Assembly: GCA_014905825.1 (NCBI GenBank)
Contig: JACGCN010000034.1
Location: forward strand, 310,001-374,000
Length of the DNA: 64,000 bases
Direction: 5' to 3'
DNA from: Lyophyllum atratum
Lineage: Eukaryota > Basidiomycota > Agaricomycetes > Agaricales > Lyophyllaceae
How positions within the stretch are numbered: the stretch's first letter is position 1; each line of letters opens with the position of its first letter. The notes under the pieces are model-generated. The model was not told the DNA's origin and ran no database searches. It was given only the letters and a program-made list of their open reading frames with translations. Position numbers and translations under genes: made by a program. Of the stretch, positions 12,072-24,847 are shown piece after piece.

Positions 12072-13199
12072 ATGTCGGCCTATGACCTGATCACCCCTCC
12101 GCACCCACCCCCACCCCTGCCTTCAATGACAGAGACCTCCTCCATGCCCACACTCAAGCACCGTGAGTGGACCAATACAAATCGGCCACACGTCCCTGAG
12201 TCTGCGACCACAAATGCTGAAACAATTGCGGGTGAAAAACCTCCCCCTCCTTCTCCCACCACCGCTATGGCCCCAAAACGACCCGGCGCGTTCTACTCGT
12301 TCAGCCCGAAGACGACCAGCATAAGTGTAAGCAGCCTATTTTTTACGGCTGTCAACAAATGATGCTGATGCATGTGTTGTTGTGATACAGTTCCCGTGGC
12401 CTCAAGAGGTGACCGGACTCGAACGTATAGCGTTGTCTGCTAAAGGAGACCTGCAACGAGTCTTGAGGTACATTTCCTATATTTCCCGAACTTCTTTTCG
12501 TATTCACCTCGGACTGACGACGCGACTTTCTGCAGTGCCTTTTTTGCTCGTCCTATCACCATCGCTCTCGTCTACTCCAACACCTTCCAGCACCGCTCCC
12601 CCGAAACTCCCACACTCATCGCCCTCCCTGACCCATCTGCTATCGCAGCCGCGTCGCCCACATCGCCTATCATCCAGACGCGCCAGGTGCACCTCCAATG
12701 TTCCGGAAAGATCGTCTGCACGGCGACATCCACCGTCCGGATAACGTCACCCACGTGCGCGCATCTCTTCCTAGAGGAGAAATACGCCATCGGGCAGATG
12801 TTCGCGCGGATGGGCAAGGCGCCGGAATTCGACCTGGTGTCTGTGGGACTCGGGTCCGCCGGTGACATAACGTCCGAGAAGGGCTTGCTCCAGCGCGGTG
12901 AGGGAAGCCAGGATCAGCTGTGGAGGAAGTATAAGCTGTTTGTGCCGGACTTTGAGTGCGAGATTCTGGAGGAGTTTGCGTCGAGGGATATGTTCGTTGG
13001 CGGGCAGCAGTGGCTTGACGATGGGGAGGAGTGGAGGACGGAGTCGTTTGATACTTCGGCCAAGGAGATGCAGCTCTCGTCAACGGTGCTCAGGCGCCAC
13101 ACTGGTCTCGTATTGCTTGGTGGCCTGAGTTTCTTCCTCATGCTGGCGTATGAACTGTCAATGTTTTTCACGGGGCGATCTTTGCTTTGCTATCTTTGA
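12072..13199 (+). CDS. Conserved-looking protein of unknown function with C-terminal membrane segment
   Basis: No named family recognised. ATG at 12072; three exons separated by introns at about 12328-12391 and 12467-12534. The N-terminal 85 residues are Pro/Thr-rich and probably disordered. The next exons encode a folded-looking region (FPWPQEVTGLERIALSAKGD, then FARPITIALVYSNTF), a segment with repeated hydrophobic strands, and KYKLFVPDFECEILEEFASR. A single hydrophobic helix near the C-terminus (TGLVLLGGLSFFLMLAYEL) suggests a tail-type membrane anchor. It ends with TGA at 13197. The ligand-binding-like fold is only an impression; function is unknown. Confidence 0.7.
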
Positions 13200-13808
13200 C
13201 ATTTGCGCTTGCCCCTGATGTTTCATGGTAGTATTACTTACCCTTTCTATCCCTTGCGTCACACCACCATCCTTGCTTAGCCGCCTTCAAATTTCCGACA
13301 TGCGCACCTTGGCGTTTCAGCAACTCACTGTTTATTACCCCCTTCCTTATTGTTTCATAGCACAACATATTACCACACAGTCCCCATGCCCAACTTGTTA
13401 CGCCACTACTTAGTAGATTCACGCAGATATTTATGATAGACTTGCGATACACGCACAGCTCACATATGGACTTCCCTGACACGCAGAAAACTTGGGAAAT
13501 ACTGACAACCGATAGCCTTCCTCCGGGGCTGCCTACTTTTCATCATTATGGAGGAACGTGACTGGTGTACTCGGATCCAGCGAACTCAACCGACGCTTCG
13601 CTGAACAAGCAACACCGTCAGGCGTTCTTTTGTTTCTCAGGCTTCAGAAGCAAAAGGGCACCAGTGGAACGATATAAACGAAGCAAGGGAGCCCACTCAT
13701 TGAGGACGTGTGTTTGAGAGTTTGAAGGAGATATAAGATTATAAGAATACAGATAGTAAAGAATACAACAGGAGCTCCGAAACCCTCAACTCTATACAGT
13801 GTACACTC
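13200..13808. other. Convergent intergenic region
   Basis: Lies between the 3' ends of the membrane-protein gene (+) and histone H4 (-). I see no gene or repeat. Confidence 0.45.
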
Positions 13809-14235
13809 TCATGCACCGAAGCCGTATAGTGTACGCCCTGAGCGCTTCAGAGCGTAGACGACGTCGAGTGCTGTCACTGTTTTCCGTTTGGCGTGTTCTG
13901 TGTATGTCACTGAATCACGGATGACCTGAGAAGACAAAGGTAAGGATAAAGTTAAGAGACTGGGGCTGGTTTGACGTACGTTCTCAAGGAAAATCTTCAA
14001 GACACCTCGGGTCTCCTCATAGATGAGCCCGGAGATACGTTTCACACCTCCACGACGAGCCAGGCGACGGATGGCGGGCTTTGTAATACCCTGGATGTTG
14101 TCGCGAAGAATCTTGCGATGACGCTTAGCACCACCCTTTCCGAGTCCCTAATAGAGGAGCATCATTAGTAAGTCTGAACTAGAGAAAGGAAACTGAGAAG
14201 CTGCTTACCTTTCCACCTTTTCCGCGGCCAGACAT
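13809..14235 (-). CDS. Histone H4
   Basis: Nucleosome core histone. ATG at 14235 gives MSGRGKGGK, then after an intron (about 14144-14208) [20 protein letters not shown] and the histone fold ([35 protein letters not shown]). After a second intron (about 13930-13980) it reads [19 protein letters not shown] and ends [13 protein letters not shown], stop at 13809. The product has the usual 103 codons and all acetylatable tail lysines. It diverges from histone H3 across 292 bp. Confidence 0.98.
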
Positions 14236-14527
14236 GTTTTATGAGGGTAGTGAGGTGGAGGAGTGTAAGTGTGAGTGTGGCGGTGGTGGTGCGGAGGCGG
14301 CGAATGTATTTGAAGTCAGGCCACCCGCCTTCTTTATATAAACTCGGGATGTGGCTGTGCTCCTTTTCCGTTTGTTGATCGTTTGGGCGCGGTTGAGTCA
14401 CGTGCACCGACGCGGTCGTGTCTGTTTAAATAGCCGGCAGCATTTCTAACGGCTCCTTCACTTTTCACCCTCACCACCACCCGCCACCGGCCACCACTAC
14501 CGCCACCTCTACTCATCATCGTCCTCA
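14236..14527. promoter_or_regulatory. Shared divergent histone H3/H4 promoter
   Basis: The 292 bp between the two histone start codons must drive both genes, as is common for fungal H3-H4 pairs. The part next to H3 (14460-14510) is a pyrimidine- and CCACC-rich tract. I cannot name a specific factor site. Confidence 0.6.
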
Positions 14528-15114
14528 ATGGCCCGCACCAAGCAAACCGCCCGCAAGTCTACTGGTGGTATGTATTCTTGATAGACTTCGTTCCGTTCCT
14601 CGCTCAACATTTTGGTGTACAGGCAAAGCCCCCCGTAAGCAACTCGCTGCCAAATCATCGGCACGTAAGACCGCCGTGAGTATCTCAGCCCGCTTTATGT
14701 TCTCCGACCTTGTTCTCATCGACGTCGCGTCTTAGGCCGCCGCCGGTGGTGTGAAGAAGCCCCATCGCTTCAGGCCCGGAACTGTCGCCCTCCGTGAAAT
14801 CAGACGTTACCAGAAGTCAACGGAACTCCTCATCCGCAAACTTCCCTTCCAACGTCTTGTTCGTGAAATCGCCCAAGATTTCAAGGTGCGTTTTCTATAC
14901 TCCACTTATACTTGCATCACTCTAACATACGATGCCACTGTAGACCGACCTTCGCTTCCAATCCTCCGCCGTCATGGCATTACAGGAAGCCGCCGAGGCA
15001 TACCTTGTCTCGTTATTCGAAGACACCAACTTGGCTGCCATCCACGCTAAGCGTGTCACTATCCAACCAAAAGATCTCGCTCTTGCACGGAGATTACGTG
15101 GAGAGAGGTCATAG
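14528..15114 (+). CDS. Histone H3
   Basis: Nucleosome core histone. ATG at 14528 gives [14 protein letters not shown]; three further exons give [36 protein letters not shown], and [20 protein letters not shown], ending [11 protein letters not shown] with TAG at 15112. Tail residues K4, K9, K14, K18 and K27 are present. Length is the standard 136 codons. Introns are about 44-60 bp. Confidence 0.98.
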
Positions 15115-15428
15115 AGTGTTGTCGTTCTGAGGGTTTTCTGGTCTCCTATTTTATTTTATTGTACTTCTACATTTGTATTTCCTATTCCATTCACAGCTTC
15201 ATGAAGCAATCTAGCATCTCATAGTAACAATATGCGCCCCGTCCGAGTCAGTGTTTGAACGAGTGAAAACCCTCCAACATTGTTGCCTTAGTCTATCTTC
15301 GAACTGAGCTGCCAGTTTACCAACACTCACAAGTCTCACTTCTTGGCCTAGGTCTATGAATGTTATATTTCATTGATTATGTATGTCCTATTCTTATCGT
15401 ACATAGAGGGAGCGAAGAACAGTACAAA
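15115..15428. other. Convergent intergenic region
   Basis: Short gap between the 3' ends of histone H3 (+) and DOA10 (-). Includes a T-rich stretch just after the H3 stop, probably its polyadenylation region. Confidence 0.4.
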
Positions 15429-18400
15429 TTATATGACCAGCGCTACTGCGCGCTGTTCACCTTCATCTGTAGCCTCACTATCATCTTCCTTCGATATTTT
15501 CACCTTCTCCGGCTCGTGGTTCCGAAGCCGCATCTCCACCAAAAACTCCTTATCGCGGATCGACTGGGACCAGGATGACAGCAGACCATATAGGACTATT
15601 GCCGAGCGCACCAGCCCGGAAAGCATGAATATTCCTGGATAGACATGCATGACTGCGGATAAAGCGTTAGCATACGGCTTCCGGCAGGGGTAGGGCTTTT
15701 AGGGCTTACATATAAACTTGTCGTCGAGGGGGATGTCTGGGAGGAGGTACTGAACAGCCCGGAACACGGCACCGGGGAAGAGGATCATGCTGAGCAGGCC
15801 ACCGACGACAGGGCCAATGACTTCCTTCGTGGCCTGGACTGGATCACTCTTAGTCCATCCATTCGAAATGATCTGCTGGAATAGTAAGTAGCCAAACTAG
15901 CATTCACGGCCAGACTACGCACATGCTGAATCCCCCTCGATATCCTATTCGGCGGCTGGATGCGAGTAGCATGCAGCGCAATCTTCACGTACAGCAGCCC
16001 AAGCGCCCAGGTATCTACCACCCGGATCCTCGGCGTCATCGTGGGATCGATTGTGAACCTGATAGGCAGGACGATGTACAGGTCGATCACGAACGAAATG
16101 AGCGTCGGGATGATGACGCCCAGGCAGACCGCCATGTACGCTGACTTCGCAAGCCAGACGAAACCACGCTTGGCCACCAAAACGGGGAGATCCGCCCGGT
16201 TCCGGTCCCCAGCCCCCCGCTGGCGGCGTTTATCAAGGCGGTCGATGGCGGAGCCGACGAGGTAGAAGCCCCACAAAAGGTAGAACCCGACGATGAGGGA
16301 ATAGCCGTCGTGCACATCTCGTGGGCTGAATAGCTCGAAGAAGCGACGACCGAGGAGGATGGGGAGCGCGACTGCGATTCCCAGCAGGATGGCGCCGATT
16401 ACCCAGAGCAAGGCGATGAAGCAGATAACGCGCCATCGGAACCCGGGTGGAATGTACACCACCATGAAGTCGTCCTTGATGTTTCTTTTCGCCTTCTCCA
16501 TCTCTGCGTCCTGTTCCGCCATGAGCTGCCTGGCTTCGTTGTCGAATGGCTCGCCGTCTTCGTTGACCCTGGCCGTGGCTCGCATGTCGCGCGGAAGGGC
16601 GAGGTTATCTGTAGCGGGGACGCGGCGCAACGTCCCATCCACTGTAAGATCCAGCCGAGTTGGTCGAGCAGAGAGCGGTCTCCAGGGTCCGGACCGCTCC
16701 TCGGCAGGGTGGCGACCACCGAAGAAGTACGAGGTCAAGCGCAACCTCCTGGCTAGGACCTTCCAGACTACGGTCGCAAATTCCCTCAGAGCCCTTTTTG
16801 GTCGGAAGTAATGCATCGTATACGGAAGCACAAGATGCAGGAATAGAAGGTCGATTGGCACATTCGAAAGTGGTTCCCTGGAGTTGACGTCTGCCATGAA
16901 TACTTGACTCCACAAGCGAGTGTAGGGAACCGACCTGTTCTTCCACCGGAATGGCATGACAGACTTACTGCCAAGTAACAGGAGACCAGCCACACTGCCA
17001 ACGACGCAGGCCACAACGCAAGAATACAACAACCCACTGACACAGATTTTCTGCAGCTGAGTGATGGTTGGGCGATCGAGAATGTCCCGGATGGGGTGGG
17101 AATTCTGGTCTTGCGGATCCTTGATAAACCACATGGCTCCCGAGCGCATGACGCTCCGACAACCCGATAGGAGAACTGCGAACGCATACCTGGAAAGCTG
17201 TTAAATTTCATTCCAATTGGATAGGTAGAAAAGGCGAACATGAACATGGTCCCCGCGACCCAATGGTAGAACGTAGCAGTAAGTGGGGCTTGAACGAAGA
17301 AAGCTGCACGCGATGCCAGGTTTGCCTCAGGGAACAACCAGACAGTGCACAAGTCCAAGACAATTCCGCACGACAGGGGGAAGGTAACCAGTTCAATGAA
17401 GATGAATGTCGCAACCTAGATTAACCTATGAGCTATCGTGCGTCAGAAAAGACATTGTGGACGGCGCACCTTGAGGACAAGCAACTGCTGACGAACTGCG
17501 CTTCTAATCGCCCTCCCTGCAGACCTTGCATTCCCGAGTGTCAAAAGGTTGAGATATAAGGCAAGGATAATGCCAACGACGGTGTAGCCCAGAACAATGG
17601 CGAATGCCCTATCTGCAGGTGTTTCACCGACTGCAAACTCCATCCAAGCCAGCTGCAGTTTTAGCGACGTGAGGCGAACTCTCATTCCGAGCCAGGCGAA
17701 ATGCGGCTCGGCCATATCGATAAACCTATCCAATTGCCTAGAAATGTAGGAGGAGGGGCCTGCGCTTGCTGGGGATTGAGGAGCAGACGCCGTCCATGCG
17801 ATGAGGTCTTCCAGTGGGTGTTCTGCCAGATTGGCTACATTTGAAGCCTATGTGACGTGTAAATTCGATGCACCAAGCGTGATCAAAGTAAACTCACCAG
17901 TTTAGTAGCTGTGTTAATGATACCATTGACGGCTGGCTGCCCAAACAAGGCACCAATGACCCACAGAGCACTGTTGGACAATGAGGTGGCCAAATTGAGA
18001 AGGACTCGTTTGACAGGAGGGAATAGAAGTTCGACGACGAAGAAAGCGACTGAATCCACGATGGGATCGGTGATGATGCGGATTGCGCGGATAGGCAGAT
18101 GCAAAATCTGCACGAAACGAGGGGGGTCCAACTAAAAGCATATTAGAAGCCACCAATGTTGACAAACCGTATGCCGAGACGTACAGACAGCAAAGCGGTG
18201 GACTTCCCAACTGTAAAAGGGATCCAAATTCCGAGACCAATAGCTGTGTCGAGAACGAATATCATCAAGGCAGCCTACAAATCAATTGTCAGATATGAGA
18301 CTCGAAAGAAGGGAGGAAAGGAGGAACATTTTGTAAGACGCCGTATATTGGACCCCTCATTCCGATAGCTTGATATGAGAACATGAGCAAATGAAGGGAG

Positions 18401-20647
18401 TTGACTTTGTTCACTACGTACCTTCCATAGCGCCCTCCATATCATCCTCGACGTTGCCTTCTAGTTCCTCGGCGAGTTCAGGAGGAACCCCACCACCAAT
18501 AGGCGGCAGATTCCCTGCATTTCGCTCTTGGCCAGGAGGTGCTGCCTCGTCAGCATCAGGGTCCTCTAGTGGGGGAGGATCTTCCCCTTCATCATCTACC
18601 TCAACAGCCTCCCATTCGTCGAACACGAAATCCTCCATTTCAGCTGCTTCTCCCTCTTCCTCTCCCTCTTCCTCTTCCTCCTCGTTCTCAGATTCCTCTG
18701 CGTTATCTCTAAATGCATACCTCCACGAATCATCCTCAGCTTCGTTGTCTGACTCCCTGTCACTGGAACTCCCTCGTCCCCGCGTACCATCAATATCTGA
18801 AGACTCTCCGAAATAGGCTGCATAATCCTGCAGTATGATTTCCTCATCACTCTCACTGTCCTCAGCACCTTCGTCCTCGTCTTCTACAACGGGGTCTGGC
18901 AACCGAGATGGGCCTGCTTCAGCTTCCAATTCCTCTGGAGCGCGATATGTAGCTAAGCTTGGAGGTTCCACTGGTGTGTGAACGGGCGAAGATGGATTTG
19001 AGGCGGTGGTTCCCTGAGCAGGAATGTGAGATGTGGGTAGGGGTGGCCGTCGAGCTTTGCTTTGATTCAGGGATGACGAAGAAGAAGAACGGGTCAAACC
19101 TCTTTGCGTCTCGTCCTCGATCGGTGGTGTGGGCGAAGGAGATGTCGAGTTGAGTGGATCGAAAGAGAACGGGATGGTGGCTCTGGGCGGCTCAAGGACA
19201 ACGGCTGGGAAAATGGGCGTCGAGCCTGAAGCGGACGATTGTCCTTCTGATGTCTCTTCCGCTCCGGAACCCGCATTTGTCGCATTGGCTTTGAATGTAA
19301 ATTCGAACTTCGGGTCAACCCGCAGCGGAGGCACCTCAGCCAAGGGCGTCGTGCCCCCCTTTGCAGCAATCCCCGCTTTCCGTCTTGCACCTGCTAGCCT
19401 TGCAGTAAAGACGCGCCGAGAAAACGACTTTCGCTTACGTCGCACCTGCTCGAGATCTTCCTCGACATTGTCATCATCCCCTGGACTCCCAGGAAGCAAT
19501 CTTCGTCGGTTGATTGCAGGTAGGTCAGAGTCCGATAGATCCTTTCTCCTTTGCCTTCCTTTATTCTTCTTTCGCGGGCGATCGACGGGTGATCTACCAT
19601 GATGCCTCACATCGCCGACGACGTGCCCGTTAACCCCGTCACGAGCCCGCAAGGCGTCAAGAGCCCTCAACGTTTCTATCTGTCGTCGAGCAAGAGCTTC
19701 GTCCATAATATGATCATTCTGCTGCTGCTGCACTACAGGCCGCACAGCAGGAGCCGGAAATTCAACACGAAACGGAGGATCTTCAGGCATCAGATCCTCA
19801 TCTTCGAAGACACCTGGTCTCGCATTCTGTGAAATCCATTCTCGAAGCAGGAAGACTGCCACAAATGTGAGGACAATGAGAGATGCAATGATTTGGCCCG
19901 TGAAAATGTCGGCGGATAGGGCAGCCCACAGTGGATGCGTTGTTAACCGTCCTAGGATTGTTTTGGGTACCGGAGCTGAGCTGTCGGGATGGATATTGTA
20001 ATAGAAGGGATTGTCTGGAGGCGAGGCGGGGCGAGTACGTCCGCTAATCCACCATGCACTGTATAGGACGTGTTTACCGCTGAGCGTCTCGGCCATAGAC
20101 GGAGAATGACGTACGTTGATTCTCCCATTGAAAAATACATCCTCCAAGTCCATACTGTTGCCCAAGGCAGAACCCCTAGCCAAATAATGCCTACCACAAT
20201 TCCCCTAACACCAAAAAGAAGCGCGAACAATGTCTGCTGGATCAAGCGCCTTATCAAGAGCACTGGAGGTAGCGTCGACGGCATGTCAGATGCATAGACT
20301 GCCAAGGGCCAATTAGAACGATATACTCTTAGGCGAGTAACGGCTTACCTTTGGTAAATGAGTAAGAGTGCTTGCATACGTCGCAGTTTTTCTTCTTGCT
20401 ATGCGAAAGCCATGTGGTCAAGCTATCCAGCAGCGGGTCAGCCAAAGACACATTGCTGAAAGCAATTTCACTTACCAGTCCTGATGGATATAGCGAATGG
20501 TACCAGAGCATTTACATGGGTGAAAAAGTGGCTGGCCATCTTCAGCTGGAGCACTGCAGATGCGACATGTGTCTGAAAGGAACTTGTTATGCTGTGATGC
20601 CACTAGATATCCCGAATTGACTCACCTTGTTCTTCAGCCTCTTGCAT
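15429..20647 (-). CDS. SSM4: ER membrane RING-CH E3 ubiquitin ligase, DOA10/SSM4 (MARCH6/TEB4) type
   Basis: Polytopic ER/inner-nuclear-membrane ligase of protein quality control (ERAD-C). The ATG at 20647 gives MQEAEEQD. Joining the next exon gives the RING-CH domain: TCRICSAPAEDGQ, HPCKCSGTIRYIHQDC, then NCDVCKHSYSF. Next come the first membrane segments, then one long exon (about 18420-20180) for a large cytosolic loop, rich in Arg/Lys at first and in Glu/Asp later. Further exons on the minus strand add multiple membrane segments, including the conserved TD-domain-like stretch (FIFIELVTFPLSCGIVLDLC, FYHWVAGTMFMFAFS) and WFIKDPQDQNSHPIRDILDR, a recognisable DOA10 block. The C-terminal exon (15429-15650) carries SIRDKEFLVEMRLRNHEPE, matching the family's C-terminal element. 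The product is very roughly 1,500 residues. No breaks seen; the exact splice sites of the middle exons were not all checked. Confidence 0.95.
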
Positions 20648-23600
20648 CTCAGCGCAAGGTATAATATAGCAGAAACAGTTCAACTAAGAACGGAGTCTGC
20701 TCGTACTGAGTATTGCTGGGGACAGCGGCGTGTTAAAGTAACGTTGCTCACCGTCACGGACGATGAGGAGATGCATCATGTAAGCAAGTGCTCTCAAGCA
20801 CGTGGTAATTGGGTGTGGACCCCGATCACCGCCACTTTACATTTGGGACCTAGTACTAGTAGATGTAGGCTGAGGGGATACAGCAACAGCTTGCGCTAGG
20901 TGGCATATACTAAGCACATGGCTGTGTAGCTGTTTTTATATAGCAGCATCGGTACATCAGCCTTGAAGTACATACTCCGAGATCTTTTTTTCTGGCGATG
21001 AGTCCTTCGGTATCTTGAATCTTGAATCAGGGACCGTCGAAAGGAAGGACATCGAGCGATGGTGCCAAGATTTTCATGTTCGCATCCAAGACAGTAGCTT
21101 ACACGTTCTGACATCGGGGGAAACGTGTTTCGACCCCAAGAAGGTTCAGTTTGAGTGTGTACCTCCATGAGGGCACATTATCAATTTAAAGCTACACCAG
21201 GGTACGCTTGTCGGACGTGGGTTCCCGTATGATGAAGTGACGAGAGGCGACATGTCGTATGGTCACAGCAGCCGTGGCCGAGGATGAAACATATTCCATA
21301 CATATCAAAGAGGCATGATTAGTGATGACGATCTCATTACCCAACTCGTCCGTTCGAACTTCGGGAGATCTGAACCCTTGGCCTTCTTTTGGCCCTAGGC
21401 AGTGATGCATTACGATTAAGCCATATGAAAGATTGAATGCGCGCACCCCACTCATGATGCATGAGCGGTGGAACGGGTTGAACAAGTGAATGGCATGATG
21501 CGCTGCACAATTGCGGCAAGGCTCTTTCCGGCGGCAGGTTCGACGTCGTCGTGCATAGACCGCCGGCGGGCAGGGGCACAGGGGCACGGGCTGTTGCCGA
21601 TCCAGTCCAACCGGGGGAATTGGCGAGAAAGGGCGAGACATAAGGGGAGATGCCTAGTAAGAGTATGAGGGCGCTATGCAGTGCTGCGCTGCCGTAAAAA
21701 TGATTAAATGGACACTACCTGGATCTCGTGCATATCTTGACCGTGTATCGAATCGAACTTAGTGCGGTGGGTAAACCCCATTGGAAACAACTACAGGGAA
21801 TGCCAGCCACATATGTATATCCGAGTCACGCACACAGCATGCAAGAAACATAGGGCGTTGCCGTCGTGGATAGACGATACATAAGTCGCCAGCCGAGCGA
21901 CCATTCGAGCGAGATGCGCGTGGGCGAATGTATCCTTGTAAAACCCCTCGCGAAGGCTTCTGGTCACCACAGTTTCGTTTAAAGGTACTTATAGTACTTT
22001 CCCCATACAGGCGTCGGAATATCTCCGACGCCTATGCTCAGATATGGCTGTGATGGAGCAGATGATAAGATAATTTGGCCCGTTCAGAGACAGATTTTCT
22101 TGAAGCCCCTGGGAGGATATGCGCAGTAGAAAAGCCGGGAGCAAAACGCGAGGTTACAGGTAGGCCCACCACCAAAACGCAACATGTCGCAGATATGCCC
22201 AAGGAGTCGATACTTAGTTGTTAAGCGGACCATCTCGGACAAGACCGGACGTCCAAGAGCATCCAAATGTGTACAAGTCATGATCTGGAGACGGGCTCCA
22301 AGCGGAATGAAGCTGCACGACGTGGCGCTGCACCGGACTAGCTATGGCCCGCACCTGACCTGGTCTGAAGGTAGCCTGCAATAAGGTTAGTCCATGAGCG
22401 GCCTAGAGATTGGCTAGTGACTGCCATGTTCATCGGGGGGACGTCTGATAAAGAGCTACTGGTACCAAGGTCATCATATAGACCTGCGGGCGTCGGGGCG
22501 GGGAGGGGGGGAAGTTGGAGCCGTTGGACCATAAGACTCGACAACCATGGTACATGTATATTAAGTCGCTGAATTATTGGCAAAGGCTGGACTCCTGCAT
22601 GCGGTGTTATAATCCGGTGGCCCCGAGCAGAAGAGAATGGCGTGTAAGGTCATAGCAAGACGAACAAGCCTAAGTCAAGTCCGAAAACTTGAAATGTATA
22701 AACTTCAAAGTTCAGGATGTCAATGATCTGGGTGATCTTATTATGTAATCATCCTCTCACACCACGCCTGTCACCGTCTCTACGACCTTGAAATTTCGTC
22801 ATCAGCTAATGTTGCACCGGACCATGATGCATGAACGTCTGAACGTTCGAACCTTCAGGCCAAAACTGTCAATAATGGCCATCCCATCAATATTGCCAAG
22901 GCATGTTCACCTCAGATGTTGCTTAAATTCGCACAGGATCAACTCAGCTCTGGGAGGCCAACTGTCGCCAACAACCTGTTCATCATTTGCTTTGTCGCCA
23001 CTTCTGGCTATCACTGGAAACAAGGACCGATCTTTGGGGTCAAAAGATTGAAAAGATATCTTGAAGATATTCCAATTTAGGTCACAATCTATATTAAGTC
23101 TTTCGACCAACAAGATTGAAAAGTTACCACAATGGCCAGTCACGATAGTTATTTGATTGCCTTGGTCAAAAGACCGTAAACGTGTCGAAAAGGCCACTCA
23201 AGATAATTCTTAAGTAAGACTTAAATGGTTTTTTGAATAAGTTTTAAATATATGTTAAGTCTTTTGACCCACAAGATTGAAAGGTCATTGTGACGGCTCG
23301 TCACAATAGCTCTTTGATTACCTTAGTCAAAAGATTGTAAACATTTTAAGAAGGCCAGCCAAGATAGTTTTTAAATAGTTTCTAAATGGTTTTTTGAATA
23401 GTTTTTAAGTATTCCGAAATAAAATATCGAAGACTTATCATAATTGTTTGTATGATATCTTGTGTCAAATCATCCAAAAGAAATCAAAAGGAACATAATG
23501 GATAGTTTTTAAATATCTTTATCAATAGTTTTGTCAATCGGTTTAGGATTATCTGGGCCACAAGATTGAAATGTTATTTTGAATGGAGTTCAAATATTTT

Positions 23601-24026
23601 TAGAATCTTGTTTACTATATTTTTTAGATATTTGGCTGGAAGAATTTCAAAAATTATCAAGGATTGGTCGTCACACTAACTATTCAATTTTTCAAGACAA
23701 GATGTTTAAAACATATCAAATAGGGCACTTTAAATCTTTTGCCTGGAAATATGGAAGAATATTTAAGTTGTATTGAAATAGGGTTCAAAGTTCAGCGAGG
23801 TCAAAAAGGTGGCCCATATGCTTCTGCCAGTAGAGGATTCACAGTTGTGGCACATCAAAACTCATTTCTTTCTAATCTCTAACACCAGAGAAGCCTGGAT
23901 GGCTCCTCCATCTAGCTAGAGCACTGCCAATGTGGATGCGGCATGCCAGATCTGAACATTTTAAGCTCATGCAAATGAAGGAAGAATGAGCCTCAGGTGC
24001 AGTCATGATGATAGCACAGGCAATAT
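20648..24026. other. Gene-poor region with decayed AT-rich part
   Basis: No supported gene. The first 2 kb is ordinary-composition DNA with chance open frames (the longest, 149 codons at 21192-21641 on the minus strand, has no resemblance to a family). From about 22700 to 23800 the sequence becomes AT-rich with degenerate repeats. Confidence 0.4.
23085..23600. repeat. Degenerate tandem repeat, about 161-bp period, AT-rich
   Basis: Block 1 starts near 23094 (ttaagtctttcgaccaacaa) and block 2 near 23255 (ttaagtcttttgacccacaa), 161 bp apart. Both continue with aagattgaaa, a CAATGGCCAGTCACGATAG-like part, and gattgccttggtcaaaaga. A weaker third block begins near 23550 (gggccacaagattgaaatg). The copies differ by many transitions and indels. 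Confidence 0.7.
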
Positions 24027-24301
24027 TGTGGTGTGTGTGTCCACCAGCTGGTTGCTAAGCAATAGCACGGATATGGGTAATCCGCATGGATACGGTGTAA
24101 GCACAGCACAGTTACCTCCAACTTACTGACGACCACACTATGGTGACACGATCATGTTACCGTTACAGACACACGTATATATAGATAGAGACGCGCCCTT
24201 GTATCATCACTTTACTTTTGAATACAGACTTCGTTAGTGTTTTGTCTGCGCGTTTCTATATCATCAACGCTCTAGTGGTCAGACGCTAGCGCCTGATTAC
24301 A
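24027..24301 (+). mobile_element. Probable solo or truncated LTR of a retrotransposon
   Basis: The segment begins TGTGGTGTGTGTGTCC and ends GCCTGATTACA, giving TG...CA ends over 275 bp. A TATATA box (24177-24183) precedes a GTATCATC-type start region and a pyrimidine-rich 3' part with CTAGTGGTCAGACGCTAGCG, which resembles LTR 3' ends I know from basidiomycete Copia-like elements. No second LTR or pol gene follows; the sequence runs into short Pro/Thr-rich frames and then into satellite. The left edge is the least certain. Confidence 0.4.
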
Positions 24302-24847
24302 CTTTTTTTTAAAAACATCAACGACTGTATTATCATGCGGGACTGCCCACGAGATAACCCTCTCCTTTGCTTCTCTCCCGCATCACTACTGTCACGTCAA
24401 GAACCCCGGAACCAAGGATCAGCGCACCCGCCTTGTATAAAGACAATCCAGAACGCTTTTCCGATAAACACCCGAACGCATACACACCCCCCCTTTTAGC
24501 CTTACCCATAACTTCAACCGTCCCCACCAAATCGCCTTCTCGTGCATTGGTCAACACATCGCCACGCCCTGGCGATCCTCACCCATGCTCAACAGGCATC
24601 AGGCCCAGCAGCATCTGCAGCCACATCGGCCGCGCAGCCGCCGGATTCACCTCAAACACCACCACCACGCTCATCTCCACCGCCTCCATCACTGGATGCA
24701 AATATCGATCTTCTTAGGGAAAAAATGGGAAGACCATTGAAAAGATATTCCATTGGTTGCGCAGTTGTCTCCTCGTGATTGGCAATCGCGTCGCATCTGG
24801 CCGACTCACTTCGCGTCGTTGTATGAAACGACTCACATTGAAAGACT
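24302..24847. other. Short Pro/His/Ser-rich open frames after the LTR
   Basis: Frames of 70-116 codons exist on both strands (for example 24367-24717 +). None shows gag, protease or zinc-knuckle motifs, so I cannot say if this is residual retroelement body. Confidence 0.25.

Noticed and set aside
18391..18816. 141-codon plus-strand Ser-rich frame
   Set aside because: It is the reverse of the acidic loop of DOA10; Glu/Asp runs read backwards give Ser/Pro runs.
21192..21641. 149-codon minus-strand frame
   Set aside because: No family resemblance, Cys/Arg/Pro-rich composition typical of a chance frame, no neighbouring exons.
24302..24780. Retrotransposon gag after the LTR
   Set aside because: No zinc knuckle, protease or other retroelement motif in any frame.
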